Assembly: GCF_001486505.1 (NCBI RefSeq)
Contig: NZ_LN909066.1
Span: forward strand, 1,530,452 to 1,594,451
Source of the DNA: Paenibacillus rubinfantis
GTDB lineage: Bacteria > Bacillota > Bacilli > Paenibacillales > Paenibacillaceae
Direction: 5' to 3'
Length of the DNA: 64,000 bases
Under the pieces are notes generated by a model that was given only the letters and a program-made list of their open reading frames with translations, ran no database searches and was not told where the DNA came from. Positions 8,083 to 18,219 of the stretch are shown here, one piece after another (position 1 is the stretch's first letter; each line of letters starts with the position of its first letter). The translations under genes and the position numbers were made by a program.

Positions 8083-11055
8083 TTATTGCAACTGCAGCTT
8101 CACCACATGGTTGGCTTTGGCTCTGTTCAATGGCAATACATTCCCCTCGATCTCTTTACCATCAAACAACAAAGTCACTTTGCTGTCCGAAACTCGATAG
8201 AACCCAACGGGTTTCGAGATTTCGATGTGGTAAGCGGCTTCTCCGACCCGTAGATCATAAACCAACTTCTGATCCTTCTCTCGAAGAATCGGATCAAGAA
8301 CCAGTCCCTCCCCTGTAAACTCAATGCCCAGCGTAGACATCAGGGTGAGGGTGAGCCAAGTTGATGTACCGCTCAGAATTGGACCGATATTCTCCCCTGT
8401 CTCACTGTTATTATACTGGGAGCAGAATCGTGGATTCCCACAAATCACATAAGGGTTCGCTAGGGTTTTATAGGGTAAGGTTAGGTCGATCATCCAGTAG
8501 GCAAGGTTGGATAGCCTTTGGGCCAACGTCGGGTTCTTAACCGATTTCGCCGCTTTAAGCATGGCAGATACCGCCATCATGCTCGCATGCTTGAAGACTG
8601 CCCCGTTCTCCCGATCTCCGGGGAAATACTCTCCTGTAGCGGTAAACTTAGCAATCTTATTCATATTGGCCGGACTCATCAACTTGATGCCATAAGGCGT
8701 GACCATGACCTTCTCCAAAACCTCAAGCATCTTCTCGACTTGTTCCTCCGATGCCGACTTAGACAAGATCGACCAACTGAAGGAGTTGATGAAGTAAGTT
8801 CCGTCGATGGTTGGGGCTGCCGACAGGCCATCCCCCTTCGCCCCCAAGTAGCTGTAGTTTTCATACCGGTTAAAGAGCACTCTGGCGAAGAAATCTTCCT
8901 TCCAGGCATGTTGTTGGATATTTCCCTGAAGTTGTTCGCTCAAGTCCGACAAGTAGGATGAATAAGAGTGGTCTTCTCTCTTTTCGGCGATCGCCTTCAT
9001 TTCGTCAATCGCTACCTTCAGCAGAAAGGCATTCATGACACTTTCGGAATAATGGCTTTCAAAGGGTTCGTCACCAACAGCAAGGCGCTTGGAAGCGATT
9101 TGCTCTTTGTACAAACGCTCTTTGGTGATGCCATCAATGCAATCCTGATCCAGCTTGAGGCAATCGTTCCAGTCCGCCAAATCCAACAAAGGAAGCCCGT
9201 GTTTACCGATAGAGATTTGGCCGGAATAACGGATAATGGCTTGGATGGTCTGGTAAAGTGGACGTACTTGCACCGGATCCGTTCCTGCAACCTCACAGGC
9301 TTCATCAAGAAAAGCATAGTCTCCTGTATAGTGAACATACCTCGCAACTGCTTGGATCAACCATAAGGAATCATCAGACCATTTCCCAGGCTCTTTGCCC
9401 TCCCAATAGAAGTTGTGATAGGCATATCCGAACTCAAACACTTTTGAAGCCCATTCCTTCAACATTTCTTTGACGAAGCGATCCATTCCCATCGCCAGGA
9501 AGTAGTACATGCTGGCATACAGGTCTTGTATCTCCCTGAAGCCGATTTCCCGATAACCTTTTTGAGTTTGGCAGAACGATCGCGAAACAAAGGTCTGGTA
9601 GAACACCTGAAAGGGCAAATTGCGGTTTACGTACGTATTCAGCATCTCGTCTTCTGAATGGAGTTGGAGTAGTTCGCTATAGCGTTGAATAAAGGATATG
9701 TTATCCTCAAGTGCATTCTGAACCATACCCGGTTTCTGAAAATGGTGGATCAGTCGAGAGATTTCATCCCGTACCGTTTCCTCACTAAACGCATCGTTGA
9801 CCTTGGAAGATACAACTCCCGTAAACTGATGAACATCGCAGTCTTCGCCAGCATCCAGTTCAATATCAGCAGCCAAGGCGAAGAAACCCGGCCCCTTGCG
9901 CGAAAGACGGTTACTTAACTGATAAACGCCTTCCGGGCGAAGTAAGGAGCCGTTACCAACAAATTCGTTATAGTTGGTACAGAATTGCTTCGGAAACTTA
10001 ACGTTCCCCTCCTTACCCACCAGCATAGCGTGGAATCGCACATCTTCTCTATGAAAATCACTGTAGTAATGGGGAACCATTGCAACAATGGATTGCTCAT
10101 CATCTAGCAGAAGGCCGCCCTGCATGATGATGTTGCTATACAGAACATCCTCAAATAAAGCATGCGGACTTGCGCTTCCGAACATACCGGTGTAGACGAG
10201 CTTTAAGTCTCTTCTCTTGTTACCCAGATTCGTTACTGTAATTCGCTGCACTTCTGTGGCTAAAGGCATTCCCTCCATCTGGGGCAGGATAAAAATAAGC
10301 CGGGTGATCTTTAAACCACACTGGGTCGTGTACTCAATCCGGGTATAGTTCTGCGAATGCGTGCAAACCGCACTCTCTATATTGGCGTCTTTCGGGTCCG
10401 CGGAATAGAAAATTTGCTGGTCTCTCTCAACCAAATAAAACTGCCGGTTTGCCGGGAAACCATTTTCCTCCTGCCGCATATCCCATCGTGTGGCCAATAC
10501 CTGTGTGGCGGCATGGGAACGGAAGCTTCCTCCCCCCAGCCTGTCGATAACGCTTTTCGGCGTCGTCTGCAACGGGCGGGAAAAGCCGATACGGTTTCCG
10601 ATGAGCAAATTGGTGTGAAAGTGCGGCCCCGGGGAAGGTGTACGTAAATCGATCACATGCTCCCCTGTTTCGTTCAAGTAACCGGCCCAGCAATCAACTC
10701 CAGCCAACACTTGCGACACGCGATCTAATATTTCTTCCGGCATAGCAATTTCGGTGGATTTCCCTGACGAATCCAATGCCGTGACCTGCAGATGCCCCTC
10801 CCGATTCATGATCAGCAGGTAAGAATAATGCATCATGCTACGCTTTAGGAAATCCGCAACGACTCCGTCTTTCATCAGTTCCTGAACGACAGGCGCCTTA
10901 TAAGGCAGCCCTGCAACCCCAATTATGTTTTGAAAAGAACTGTCCATAAACAAAGCATCTACAACGCTCTCTTTCGGGAGCCATTCCTTATACTTGTCCC
11001 GAATGATATCCTCCGGCGTTACGTCCATTTCTCTTGCAACCAATTTACGATACAT
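8083..11055 (-). CDS. GH94-superfamily beta-glucan oligosaccharide phosphorylase
   Basis: About 990 residues. Inverting phosphorylases of this superfamily cleave beta-glucosidic bonds with phosphate to give glucose-1-phosphate in the cytoplasm. Visible are the N-terminal beta-sandwich, then an (alpha/alpha)6 barrel with WSDDSLWLIQAVARYVHYTGD, the LADWNDCL motif containing the catalytic Asp, HYSESVMNAFLL, and the late GENIGPILSGTSTWLTLTLM. It is longer than cellobiose phosphorylase (about 810) and nearer to laminaribiose or oligo-glucan phosphorylases; the related GH149/GH161 families cannot be excluded. The ATG at 11055 is preferred over 11067 because GGAGG (11061-11065) precedes it. It is the last gene of the ABC importer operon, so it probably phosphorolyses the imported sugar. 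Confidence 0.85.
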   Translation of the reverse strand: MYRKLVAREMDVTPEDIIRDKYKEWLPKESVVDALFMDSSFQNIIGVAGLPYKAPVVQELMKDGVVADFLKRSMMHYSYLLIMNREGHLQVTALDSSGKSTEIAMPEEILDRVSQVLAGVDCWAGYLNETGEHVIDLRTPSPGPHFHTNLLIGNRIGFSRPLQTTPKSVIDRLGGGSFRSHAATQVLATRWDMRQEENGFPANRQFYLVERDQQIFYSADPKDANIESAVCTHSQNYTRIEYTTQCGLKITRLIFILPQMEGMPLATEVQRITVTNLGNKRRDLKLVYTGMFGSASPHALFEDVLYSNIIMQGGLLLDDEQSIVAMVPHYYSDFHREDVRFHAMLVGKEGNVKFPKQFCTNYNEFVGNGSLLRPEGVYQLSNRLSRKGPGFFALAADIELDAGEDCDVHQFTGVVSSKVNDAFSEETVRDEISRLIHHFQKPGMVQNALEDNISFIQRYSELLQLHSEDEMLNTYVNRNLPFQVFYQTFVSRSFCQTQKGYREIGFREIQDLYASMYYFLAMGMDRFVKEMLKEWASKVFEFGYAYHNFYWEGKEPGKWSDDSLWLIQAVARYVHYTGDYAFLDEACEVAGTDPVQVRPLYQTIQAIIRYSGQISIGKHGLPLLDLADWNDCLKLDQDCIDGITKERLYKEQIASKRLAVGDEPFESHYSESVMNAFLLKVAIDEMKAIAEKREDHSYSSYLSDLSEQLQGNIQQHAWKEDFFARVLFNRYENYSYLGAKGDGLSAAPTIDGTYFINSFSWSILSKSASEEQVEKMLEVLEKVMVTPYGIKLMSPANMNKIAKFTATGEYFPGDRENGAVFKHASMMAVSAMLKAAKSVKNPTLAQRLSNLAYWMIDLTLPYKTLANPYVICGNPRFCSQYNNSETGENIGPILSGTSTWLTLTLMSTLGIEFTGEGLVLDPILREKDQKLVYDLRVGEAAYHIEISKPVGFYRVSDSKVTLLFDGKEIEGNVLPLNRAKANHVVKLQLQ

Positions 11056-11097
11056 AAATACCTCCATTTTATCAGCTAAGTACGGATAAGGAATCCA

Positions 11098-11955
11098 TTA
11101 GCCTTTTACTGCTCCGGCTGTCATCCCAGAAATAAAGTACTTCTGAGTCAAAAAGAACGTGATGATAACTGGCAATGTTACAACGGTCGCGGCAGACATC
11201 AACAAATCGTAACGGTTGGTATATTGTCCAACAAATAGTCGGATCCCTACCGGAATCGTCTGAACTTCTGGCGTCGTCGTCAGGACCCAGGCAAATAACA
11301 ATTCATCCCAAGCCGTCAAGAAAATATAAACACACATGGCAATAATTCCAGGCAACGATAGAGGCAGAATCACTCGCACAAAAGCCTGAACCCGATTACA
11401 TCCGTCGATTCGCGCCGATTCCTCGAGATCCTTAGGAATGGCTACAAAGAAACTGCGGATAATCCAGATACTCATCGGCGTATAGAAGGCCGAATAAACC
11501 AGAATCATTCCCCAATACGTATCAATCATGGGAAGACCGATGGTATCCTTGATTTTTAAGAACAACAAGTAGATGGGCAGCAAAAACATGATGCCGGGAA
11601 TCATTTGCGTCCCGATAATCCCCATTCCAAACAAACCCGAGCCTGGAAACTTGTATCTGGCCAGCGCATACCCGGCCAAAATAGCCAGAAGGCAGGAAAC
11701 CAACATCGTCACGAAACAAATAACCAGGCTGTTTTTAAAGAATTGGCCAAAATTGACCGTTTCCCAAAGATTCTTGTAGTTCATCCATTGCGGGTCAGGA
11801 ATGGCTATACTGGTAATTCCCTGCAGGATTTCACCATTCGTATGAAGGGAAACCTTAACCATCCAAAAGATAGGGAACACGACAAACGCTACGATCAGCC
11901 ACGTGAGTACGTTCAGCGAATGATACTCTAGCTTTTTCTTGATTCGACTGCTCAT
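11098..11955 (-). CDS. Sugar ABC importer permease (MalG/type 2)
   Basis: A 285-residue inner permease of the CUT1 class. About six membrane helices are visible, the EAA loop that contacts the ATPase reads EESARIDGCNRVQAFVRVILPL, and the protein ends with the usual FFLTQKYFISGMTAGAVKG. Its start overlaps the stop of the partner permease by four bases (ATGA), so the two are translationally coupled. No ATPase is encoded nearby; such importers usually share an MsmK/MsmX-type ATPase encoded elsewhere. Confidence 0.93.
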   Translation of the reverse strand: MSSRIKKKLEYHSLNVLTWLIVAFVVFPIFWMVKVSLHTNGEILQGITSIAIPDPQWMNYKNLWETVNFGQFFKNSLVICFVTMLVSCLLAILAGYALARYKFPGSGLFGMGIIGTQMIPGIMFLLPIYLLFLKIKDTIGLPMIDTYWGMILVYSAFYTPMSIWIIRSFFVAIPKDLEESARIDGCNRVQAFVRVILPLSLPGIIAMCVYIFLTAWDELLFAWVLTTTPEVQTIPVGIRLFVGQYTNRYDLLMSAATVVTLPVIITFFLTQKYFISGMTAGAVKG

Positions 11956-12929
11956 TCCGCTCTCAACTCCGATCTAAAGATTCGATACCAGACTCCAACT
12001 ACGATCAGCATGGCTCCCATCAAGAGGAAGGATGCTGCCGCCCCAACCCCGAAGGACCAGTAGCCAAAGGTTTGTCTTTGCAAGGCTGTCATGAGCAGAT
12101 CGCCCCACTTTCCGGGGTATCCGGAACCGTTGCCGAACATCATGGCGACGATGTTATAGGAATATACGTTGTTGATAATTTGGAACAGAAGTTGTACGGC
12201 AATGACTGGCTTCAACATCGGAAGCGTAATTGAAAAAAACTGGCGTAGTCTACCGGCACCGTCAATTTTTGATGCCTCGTAGAGATCTTCTGGAATGGTT
12301 TGAAGTCCGGCCAGAAAGATGACCATGAGGAAAGGCCAGCTTCTCCATACCGTAGGGATAATGATCGCCCAGATCGTATTTTGACCGATTAGCCAGAAGG
12401 GCTTCTCCGCCATGAGATGCAGGATATCCACTAGAATATAGTTAATGATGCCTTCCTTCTGCCACATAAACCCCCAAAGAACCCCTACAACATAGGAAGG
12501 AACAACCCATGGAAGAAGCATCGCCGTTCTGGCGATCCCCCTTCCTGGGAAATCCCGGTTCAGTAGGATTGCGACCATCAATCCGATGACCATAACTGCA
12601 ATGGTTACGACCACACTATAAATCGCCGTATTACGGAGCGCGTATCCCAGACCTTGCCGGACTGGATTGGATTCATTAAATAACAAATCTTTGTAGTTAC
12701 TGATCCCGGCAAACGGAGCGGCCAAGAATTTGCTTAGGGTAAACTGGTTCAACTTCAAGAAAGACATCCAGATTCCCTGGATCATAGGGAAGATATGAAC
12801 GAGTACCATGAACAAGAAGGTGGGAAGAATAAAAAAATAGGCGACACGATATTCCCTGAAGCCTTTCTTAAAACGAGTTGCAACCGTATTTCTGGTTTGC
12901 GGTTGTTCGGGGATCCTTGATATTTCCAC
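11952..12929 (-). CDS. Sugar ABC importer permease (MalF/type 1)
   Basis: A 325-residue CUT1-class permease with a cytoplasmic N-terminus, a first helix around YFFILPTFLFMVLVHIFPM, and the EAA loop EDLYEASKIDGAGRLRQFFSITLP. It pairs with the downstream MalG-type subunit. The start is GTG at 12929, set by AGAAGGAAGTGAG just upstream. The upstream gene encodes the solute-binding lipoprotein, separated by a strong stem-loop that may set the expression ratio. Confidence 0.93.
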   Translation of the reverse strand: MEISRIPEQPQTRNTVATRFKKGFREYRVAYFFILPTFLFMVLVHIFPMIQGIWMSFLKLNQFTLSKFLAAPFAGISNYKDLLFNESNPVRQGLGYALRNTAIYSVVVTIAVMVIGLMVAILLNRDFPGRGIARTAMLLPWVVPSYVVGVLWGFMWQKEGIINYILVDILHLMAEKPFWLIGQNTIWAIIIPTVWRSWPFLMVIFLAGLQTIPEDLYEASKIDGAGRLRQFFSITLPMLKPVIAVQLLFQIINNVYSYNIVAMMFGNGSGYPGKWGDLLMTALQRQTFGYWSFGVGAAASFLLMGAMLIVVGVWYRIFRSELRAE

Positions 12930-12954
12930 GAAGTCTCACTTCCTTCTCAATGAA

Positions 12955-12986
12955 GTGTGCTATCAAGTTAGCACTTGATAGCACAC
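12955..12986 (-). other. Intra-operon stem-loop between binding protein and permease
   Basis: A perfect 13-bp stem (GTGTGCTATCAAG / CTTGATAGCACAC) with a six-base loop sits between the binding-protein stop and the permease ribosome site. On the coding (minus) strand no T-run follows, so it is better read as a 3'-end stabiliser or partial attenuator than a full terminator. Confidence 0.6.
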
Positions 12987-13022
12987 CATTTTTACATATT
13001 TATGAAGCTTGTTTATAGGATC

Positions 13023-14414
13023 TTATTGGTTCAGGATTGCACTGACTTCATTCGCTGCATCATCAAGCTGCTTTTGAATCGATTCTTCGCTGTATGTTCC
13101 AGAAACGCCAGCTACAATATCCCAAATATTACCAAAGTATTTCACAAGAGCCGTTTCGCATGGTCCCCATTGAGGAATGGCTGGGTAAGATTTGCCGTAA
13201 TTTGTGGCTTCTACCAATGCCTTATATCCTGGGTCGGACGTCAACGAATCCATCACTGTTTTCTTGGCAGGCAATTGGCCGGAAGCTTTAGCATAAGCGA
13301 GTTGCGCTTCGTCACCGGACAAATATTTAATCACGTCCCATGCCGCTTCTTGGTGCTTGGTTCCTTTGAAGATCGTCAAATGGCTACCGCCGATAAAGGT
13401 GGATGGCCCGGCGGGACCTGCCGGAAGTGCCGCAACACCATAATTTTTGGAGGCTGTTTTATCTCCTACACCTCCGTCTTCCGGCGGAGTTGCAAAGTTT
13501 TTGATCATCCAGGCGCCGCTCACCATGACTGCGGTTCTACCTTCCGAGAAATCGCTCTCTATTTGGGAAGAGTTCTTCTCCAGGGAGGCCTTGTCGACCA
13601 GCCCTTCATGAGCCAGTCCAGTGTAATACATAACGCCCTCCAAAGCGGTTTTATCGTTAAATGTAACCTTAGTATTATCTTCATTAAGCACGTTACCGCC
13701 AGCAGCCCAAATCCATGGGAAAATGTTGTGCGGTACGTTCCAGTCGTTTTTACCTGGAACGCCGAAAGCGGTCATTTTCTGGCCTTCCAGCTCAATGCCG
13801 TTCAATTTGACTAACGTTTGCTTGAAGGTGTCCCAATCTTTAAACGCAGTGGCTGAATCTAGCCCCGCTTTCTCCAGAGCATCCGTACGATAGAAGAGCG
13901 CGCGGGCATCCACAAACCAAGGAATGCCGTACACTTCGGATTGTCCTTTGATTTTCGTCGTTTCCCAGCTAGCAGGAAGATAATTGCCCTCGCCGCCAAT
14001 ATCATTGATGCGATCGGTCAAATCCACGATACCATTCATCGCTGCTATGGCAGGTACCCAAGTCGTACCCAATTGAAGAATGTCCGGACCTTCGCCGCTA
14101 GTGGCAGCAGTGGTGATTTTGGTCCAAGCAGAACCCCAGTCAAGAACCGTTACATTCAATTTGACGTTCGGGTTTTGATCCAAATAAGGCTTCATGACTT
14201 CCATAAAGTCTTTATCCGGCTTTGGACTGTTCGGCATGATCCATGCGGTCAGCGTCACGTCTTTCTTCGACGTCCCTTCTGCCGTATTGCCCGTTCCCGT
14301 GTCCGTGTCCGAGAGATTACTGTTACTATTACTGCTTCCGCCGCAAGCCGACAAGAACATGCTCATCACAACCACAAGCGACAACAAGACAAAACTACCC
14401 CGTCTTTTACTCAT
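13023..14414 (-). CDS. Sugar-binding lipoprotein of the ABC importer
   Basis: Captures oligosaccharides outside the membrane for the two permeases downstream. The lipobox is LSAC in MSMFLSACGGSS, followed by a Ser/Asn/Thr-rich spacer. Family motifs include DWGSAWTKITTAATSGEGPD, GIPWFVDARALFYRTDAL and AWDVIKYLSGDEAQLAYA. Length 463 is normal for CUT1 binding proteins. The start has AGGGGGAAAACT before ATG. It is the first gene of the operon binding protein-MalF-MalG-phosphorylase, and the YesMN pair upstream is a likely regulator. Confidence 0.93.
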   Translation of the reverse strand: MSKRRGSFVLLSLVVVMSMFLSACGGSSNSNSNLSDTDTGTGNTAEGTSKKDVTLTAWIMPNSPKPDKDFMEVMKPYLDQNPNVKLNVTVLDWGSAWTKITTAATSGEGPDILQLGTTWVPAIAAMNGIVDLTDRINDIGGEGNYLPASWETTKIKGQSEVYGIPWFVDARALFYRTDALEKAGLDSATAFKDWDTFKQTLVKLNGIELEGQKMTAFGVPGKNDWNVPHNIFPWIWAAGGNVLNEDNTKVTFNDKTALEGVMYYTGLAHEGLVDKASLEKNSSQIESDFSEGRTAVMVSGAWMIKNFATPPEDGGVGDKTASKNYGVAALPAGPAGPSTFIGGSHLTIFKGTKHQEAAWDVIKYLSGDEAQLAYAKASGQLPAKKTVMDSLTSDPGYKALVEATNYGKSYPAIPQWGPCETALVKYFGNIWDIVAGVSGTYSEESIQKQLDDAANEVSAILNQ

Positions 14415-14637
14415 AGTTTTCCCCCTGTTTTTTATTAATTGCTAGCACACAGGTTGGCTCATCCCAAGTACCGATGCGCTACATTTTTATTGTAAAGAGC
14501 ATCCCGGAGAGCGAATATAACTCGTTTTCAACATTCCTGCAGATTTATTGACCATCCTATCATTCATTTATTACGGGTTCGCCTCGAGAACATTTGGCCC
14601 ACTAACAAATAAACAATGATGATGCTAAAAAATAAAT

Positions 14638-14675
14638 AAGCTTCTCAACCTGCATCTGCCAGGCGGAGAAGCTCC
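14638..14675 (-). terminator. Intrinsic terminator after yesN-type gene
   Basis: On the minus strand GCTTCTCCGCC and GGTTGAGAAGC form a stem, followed by TTATTTATTTTTTAG. It closes the YesMN operon before the importer operon. Confidence 0.7.
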
Positions 14676-14683
14676 ACAAACCT

Positions 14684-16294
14684 TTATAATTGTTCACGAA
14701 ATTCGTTTGGCGTCTTCCCATATTCCTCTCGAAAGACTTTGCTGAAGTATGCTGCATTTTTAAAGCCCAACTGCTCCGAAATTTCGTAAATTTTCAATGA
14801 TTCGTCCTTCAGCATTTCCGCCGCTTTCAGCATGCGTTGCTTCTGGATATACTCGCTTATTCCTTCCCCTGTTTCCGCTTTGTAAAGCCGGGACAAATAA
14901 ACGGGGTGGAGATACACCGCATCTGCGATCGTTTGTAGCGAAGCCGTACTCAAATTCCGGTCGATATATTCCCTTATTTTCATCGTCAATTTATCTCTCG
15001 TGGTTCTCTGTTCGATTTGGTCGCAATATCGGATCTTTTCCAGCAGAAAATGTGCCCACTCCGACAGTTGCTGAACGGAATGAACAACTCGGTCCAGAAC
15101 GGCCGTCCCTTCAACAAGATCGCTTAATAGGCGATTATGCTTGTGGGCGTAATAATAAAATGAACCCGCCACAACCGTGTAAGCCTCCCGTACATGCTCC
15201 TCCGACAAGTTCCTTGTTTGTTTCATATCCTCGATCACCGCCGCCAACTTCTCTTGATATTCCTCCCATCGACGGTTCTCTAGCAAGTGATGCAGCGTAG
15301 GTGTTTCATATAAACGATGCAAGGGTTGCTGTACATGCCCATTCTCCGTCAGCTCACCCGATAAGAAGCATCCCGACTCATTCGCTAGTTTGCTGCGAAT
15401 TAGCTCTGTCGTATGGCTGTACAACCTACCGATATCTTCAGGGAAAATCCCCCATTTGCTCACAATAATGGAGACCACCCGTTTCAAGTACAGTCCAATG
15501 TTCCGCTGCAGGTGCATCGCCAAGGAGTCGAACCTTCTATACTCTTCAACGTTTTCATGGTGATTTCCCTCGACGATCTTCTTCCGGACAAGCAGGACCA
15601 GATATCCGTTCGAGTCCTTGCAGGACCACAGGTGATGGGATTTTCCAAACATCTCGACAGCGATATTTATGATGGCATATTCCAATAAGTAAATATCCTG
15701 TTCTTTAAATTCTGGAAAGCTCTCTTCCATACGAATGACCATAATGCAGATTTCATCGCCCAAACGGAATGGAAGCTCGTATAACTCTAGAAGATAGCGA
15801 AGCGATTCTTCCTTCAACCTCCCCACTAACAACTCATTAAGAAGTTTATCGGTCAGCACCGGCAAGCTTTCTTTTAATGTACGGACAACCCGTCTTTGGG
15901 AAACGACCTCCTGCCATTCCTCCTTGATTTTTTGTACAAGTCTACCGATTACCGCGATCAAGTCCTCGTCGGAAATCGGCTTGAGCAGATAGTCCGAAAC
16001 CCCGTAATTGATCGCTTGTTTCGCGTATGCGAACTCAGCGTATCCCGACAGCAGTACGCTTTTTACATGACGGTACTTCTGATTAATATGCGCCACCAGC
16101 TCAATGCCCGTCATTCGGGGCATGTTAATGTCAGCAATGACGATATCAATCGCTTGCTCTTCCAAGACCAACATCGCTTCCTTTGCCGAATAGGCTTTGT
16201 ACACCGTCATGATTTCGAGTTTCTCCCAATCGATAGTGAAAGCCAGTGTATCCACAATTGTCGGTTCGTCATCAACAATCAGCAAACTTAACAT
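14684..16294 (-). CDS. YesN-type response regulator (AraC output)
   Basis: A 536-residue regulator. The receiver domain has LLIVDDEPTIVDTLAF, the phospho-acceptor Asp in IVIADINMPRMTG, and LLSGYAEF with LLKPISDEDL. After a long linker it ends in an AraC-type double helix-turn-helix (LQTIADAVYLHPVYLSRLYK, then IYEISEQLGFKNAAYFSKVF and the final YGKTPNEFR). AGGAGGAACCCC precedes the ATG. It overlaps the partner kinase gene by 23 bases. It probably activates the adjacent importer/phosphorylase operon and possibly the glucanase genes (inference from context). Confidence 0.95.
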   Translation of the reverse strand: MLSLLIVDDEPTIVDTLAFTIDWEKLEIMTVYKAYSAKEAMLVLEEQAIDIVIADINMPRMTGIELVAHINQKYRHVKSVLLSGYAEFAYAKQAINYGVSDYLLKPISDEDLIAVIGRLVQKIKEEWQEVVSQRRVVRTLKESLPVLTDKLLNELLVGRLKEESLRYLLELYELPFRLGDEICIMVIRMEESFPEFKEQDIYLLEYAIINIAVEMFGKSHHLWSCKDSNGYLVLLVRKKIVEGNHHENVEEYRRFDSLAMHLQRNIGLYLKRVVSIIVSKWGIFPEDIGRLYSHTTELIRSKLANESGCFLSGELTENGHVQQPLHRLYETPTLHHLLENRRWEEYQEKLAAVIEDMKQTRNLSEEHVREAYTVVAGSFYYYAHKHNRLLSDLVEGTAVLDRVVHSVQQLSEWAHFLLEKIRYCDQIEQRTTRDKLTMKIREYIDRNLSTASLQTIADAVYLHPVYLSRLYKAETGEGISEYIQKQRMLKAAEMLKDESLKIYEISEQLGFKNAAYFSKVFREEYGKTPNEFREQL

Positions 16295-17990
16295 GGGGTT
16301 CCTCCTGATGATGGGTTATACAGTAGATGGATACCTTCAATCCACCTAAGATGGAACGTTCAAATTGCATGCCCGACCCCTGATCATACTGATGAATGAC
16401 TCTTTGGTACGTGTTCCACAAACCGCATCCCGTCTCAGGAGATAGCGGACGGTTCATTTTTTCGCGAAGCGCCTTAAGCTTCTCCCAATCCATGCCGTCA
16501 CCGGAATCCTCGACACTGATCATGAAGCCGTCCGGCATGAGACATCCTTGAATGAGGACTTTCCCCTTCTGGTCACTGCTTCCTATGCCATGAATGATTG
16601 CATTTTCCACCAAAGGCTGAATAAACAGCCGCGGAATCGAGGCTTCCATAAGGTCTTCGCTAATGTTAATTTCGTAGATCATAGGTTTTCGGAAGTTATG
16701 TATATTCAAGTAGTTTCTCAGGAATTTAACCTCCTCCCGTACGGTGGTCAGAGGATTTTCCAAGCGAGTCGTATATCTGTAATATTCCCCTAGGTTCAGA
16801 GCCATCGCTTCCACTTGCTCATTCGCACCCATTTTCGCCATGTTCTTGATGTAGAAGAGACAGTTGTACAAAAAATGAGGATTGATTTGCGATTGGAGTT
16901 GCTTGAGTTCAGCTTCCTTCAATCGAAGCTTCTCTTCATACACCTTCTCAATCAATTCCTGAATACGCTCGGCCATATCATTAAAACCTGCAAAAACTTC
17001 TTGAAACTCATCCCGACGTTTCGTTTTCAAGCGAGAATTAAAACGGCCTGTACGGATATCCCGTAACTTGAGCACCAGTTCGTTGATTGGATGCTGGATT
17101 TGTCTGTATATAAGTATAGTAAAGACCACGCCAATGGCTAACATCGCTAGGATGCCAAGGACGAAGAACCGGTTGCTTTCTTTTACTGGCAGCACGACCT
17201 TCTCAAGGGGGACCCAATCTAAGATGACCCAGCCAAGGCTTTCCACTGGAATGTAATTCAGGAGCACACGACGCCCGTCCAGATTCAGAATCCGTTTGCC
17301 TGGCTGTTGCACGGATTCCCAGTCGATCTGCCGCTCCCACTCCCCGATCTCCGGAGGATTATTACCAATAAGGCCATATCTCGGATGATAAATCAAGGTA
17401 TACCGATTGGAGTTTTGTTGGAATTTATTCAGCATATCGCGTATGTAGGTATCAGGGAAACGGGCCAGGATGCTATATCCCGGGGCTGATCGAACCATCG
17501 TAAAATAGTTCGGATTATTTCTCAGACCGGGCTCGTAGCTCCATACCCCCTTGGTGTGATCCACCGGCGGGATAGAGGCCATATCCGCGTAGACCATGTC
17601 CGGCCGGGTGGAGATCACTTCCTTTTTGGATTTAAGAAACACACTGATCTCCATTTGCCAGTTCGACGCGGCACTTTGCAGCTTAATTCTTTCATACATA
17701 TTGAACCTTAGCATATTGCTATCAAACAGATCTTCGGGCGCTGTCGTGTTAATGTATTGTTTCATGATCGAATCCTCTTCCAACTCCAACATACTTGCAG
17801 CCAAATTATCCACCTGGTTGTCTAATTGAAATAGCAAAAAACGCAGCTGCTCGTAATAGGAGTCTTGGATATCGTTTTCAATAGTTTGGATGCTCACCCT
17901 ATAGGAGCGACCGTTAAGCGCAACTGCAATACTTAATAACACAAACAGGACGATCGTGAACTTTATGGACAGCGTAAACTTAAATTTCAT
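16272..17990 (-). CDS. YesM-type sensor histidine kinase
   Basis: A 572-residue membrane kinase of the His_kinase family used with YesN regulators. It has one N-terminal helix, a large extracellular sensor domain (about residues 30-270), a second helix (FFVLGILAMLAIGVVFTILI), a HAMP segment, and a kinase core with LKQLQSQINPHFLYNCL (phosphorylated His in NPHFLYN), FIQPLVENAIIHG and DSGDGMD. It probably senses extracellular glucan oligosaccharides. The ribosome site is weak (GGTGGTG). Confidence 0.95.
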   Translation of the reverse strand: MKFKFTLSIKFTIVLFVLLSIAVALNGRSYRVSIQTIENDIQDSYYEQLRFLLFQLDNQVDNLAASMLELEEDSIMKQYINTTAPEDLFDSNMLRFNMYERIKLQSAASNWQMEISVFLKSKKEVISTRPDMVYADMASIPPVDHTKGVWSYEPGLRNNPNYFTMVRSAPGYSILARFPDTYIRDMLNKFQQNSNRYTLIYHPRYGLIGNNPPEIGEWERQIDWESVQQPGKRILNLDGRRVLLNYIPVESLGWVILDWVPLEKVVLPVKESNRFFVLGILAMLAIGVVFTILIYRQIQHPINELVLKLRDIRTGRFNSRLKTKRRDEFQEVFAGFNDMAERIQELIEKVYEEKLRLKEAELKQLQSQINPHFLYNCLFYIKNMAKMGANEQVEAMALNLGEYYRYTTRLENPLTTVREEVKFLRNYLNIHNFRKPMIYEINISEDLMEASIPRLFIQPLVENAIIHGIGSSDQKGKVLIQGCLMPDGFMISVEDSGDGMDWEKLKALREKMNRPLSPETGCGLWNTYQRVIHQYDQGSGMQFERSILGGLKVSIYCITHHQEEPHVKFADC

Positions 17991-18186
17991 CTTATATTTT
18001 CACCACCATCATCACCCAAAGTCCATATAGTTTCATACTAATAAAAAAAGAAAAAATTGCCTATGTATTTCCGACATCCCGTTTATTTTATTCAACAAGA
18101 GGTTGAGATTAGTTAAAAGAAGTTGAATTTCAGGTAGAGTTGATCCAAAAGATCAAGAGCAGGGCAGCCTTCATAAATCGCTTTGA

Positions 18187-18212
18187 CCAGGACTGGGGAA
18201 TCCCAGTCCTGG
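18187..18212 (-). terminator. Stem-loop after secreted GH16 gene
   Basis: An 11-bp perfect stem (CCAGGACTGGG / CCCAGTCCTGG) with a four-base loop lies just past the GH16 stop codon. No clear T-run follows on the minus strand. Confidence 0.5.
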
Positions 18213-18219
18213 TTATTTA

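Noticed and set aside
12955..12986. Full transcription terminator between binding protein and permease
   Set aside because: On the transcribed strand the stem is followed by TTCATTGAG and a ribosome site, not a T-run.
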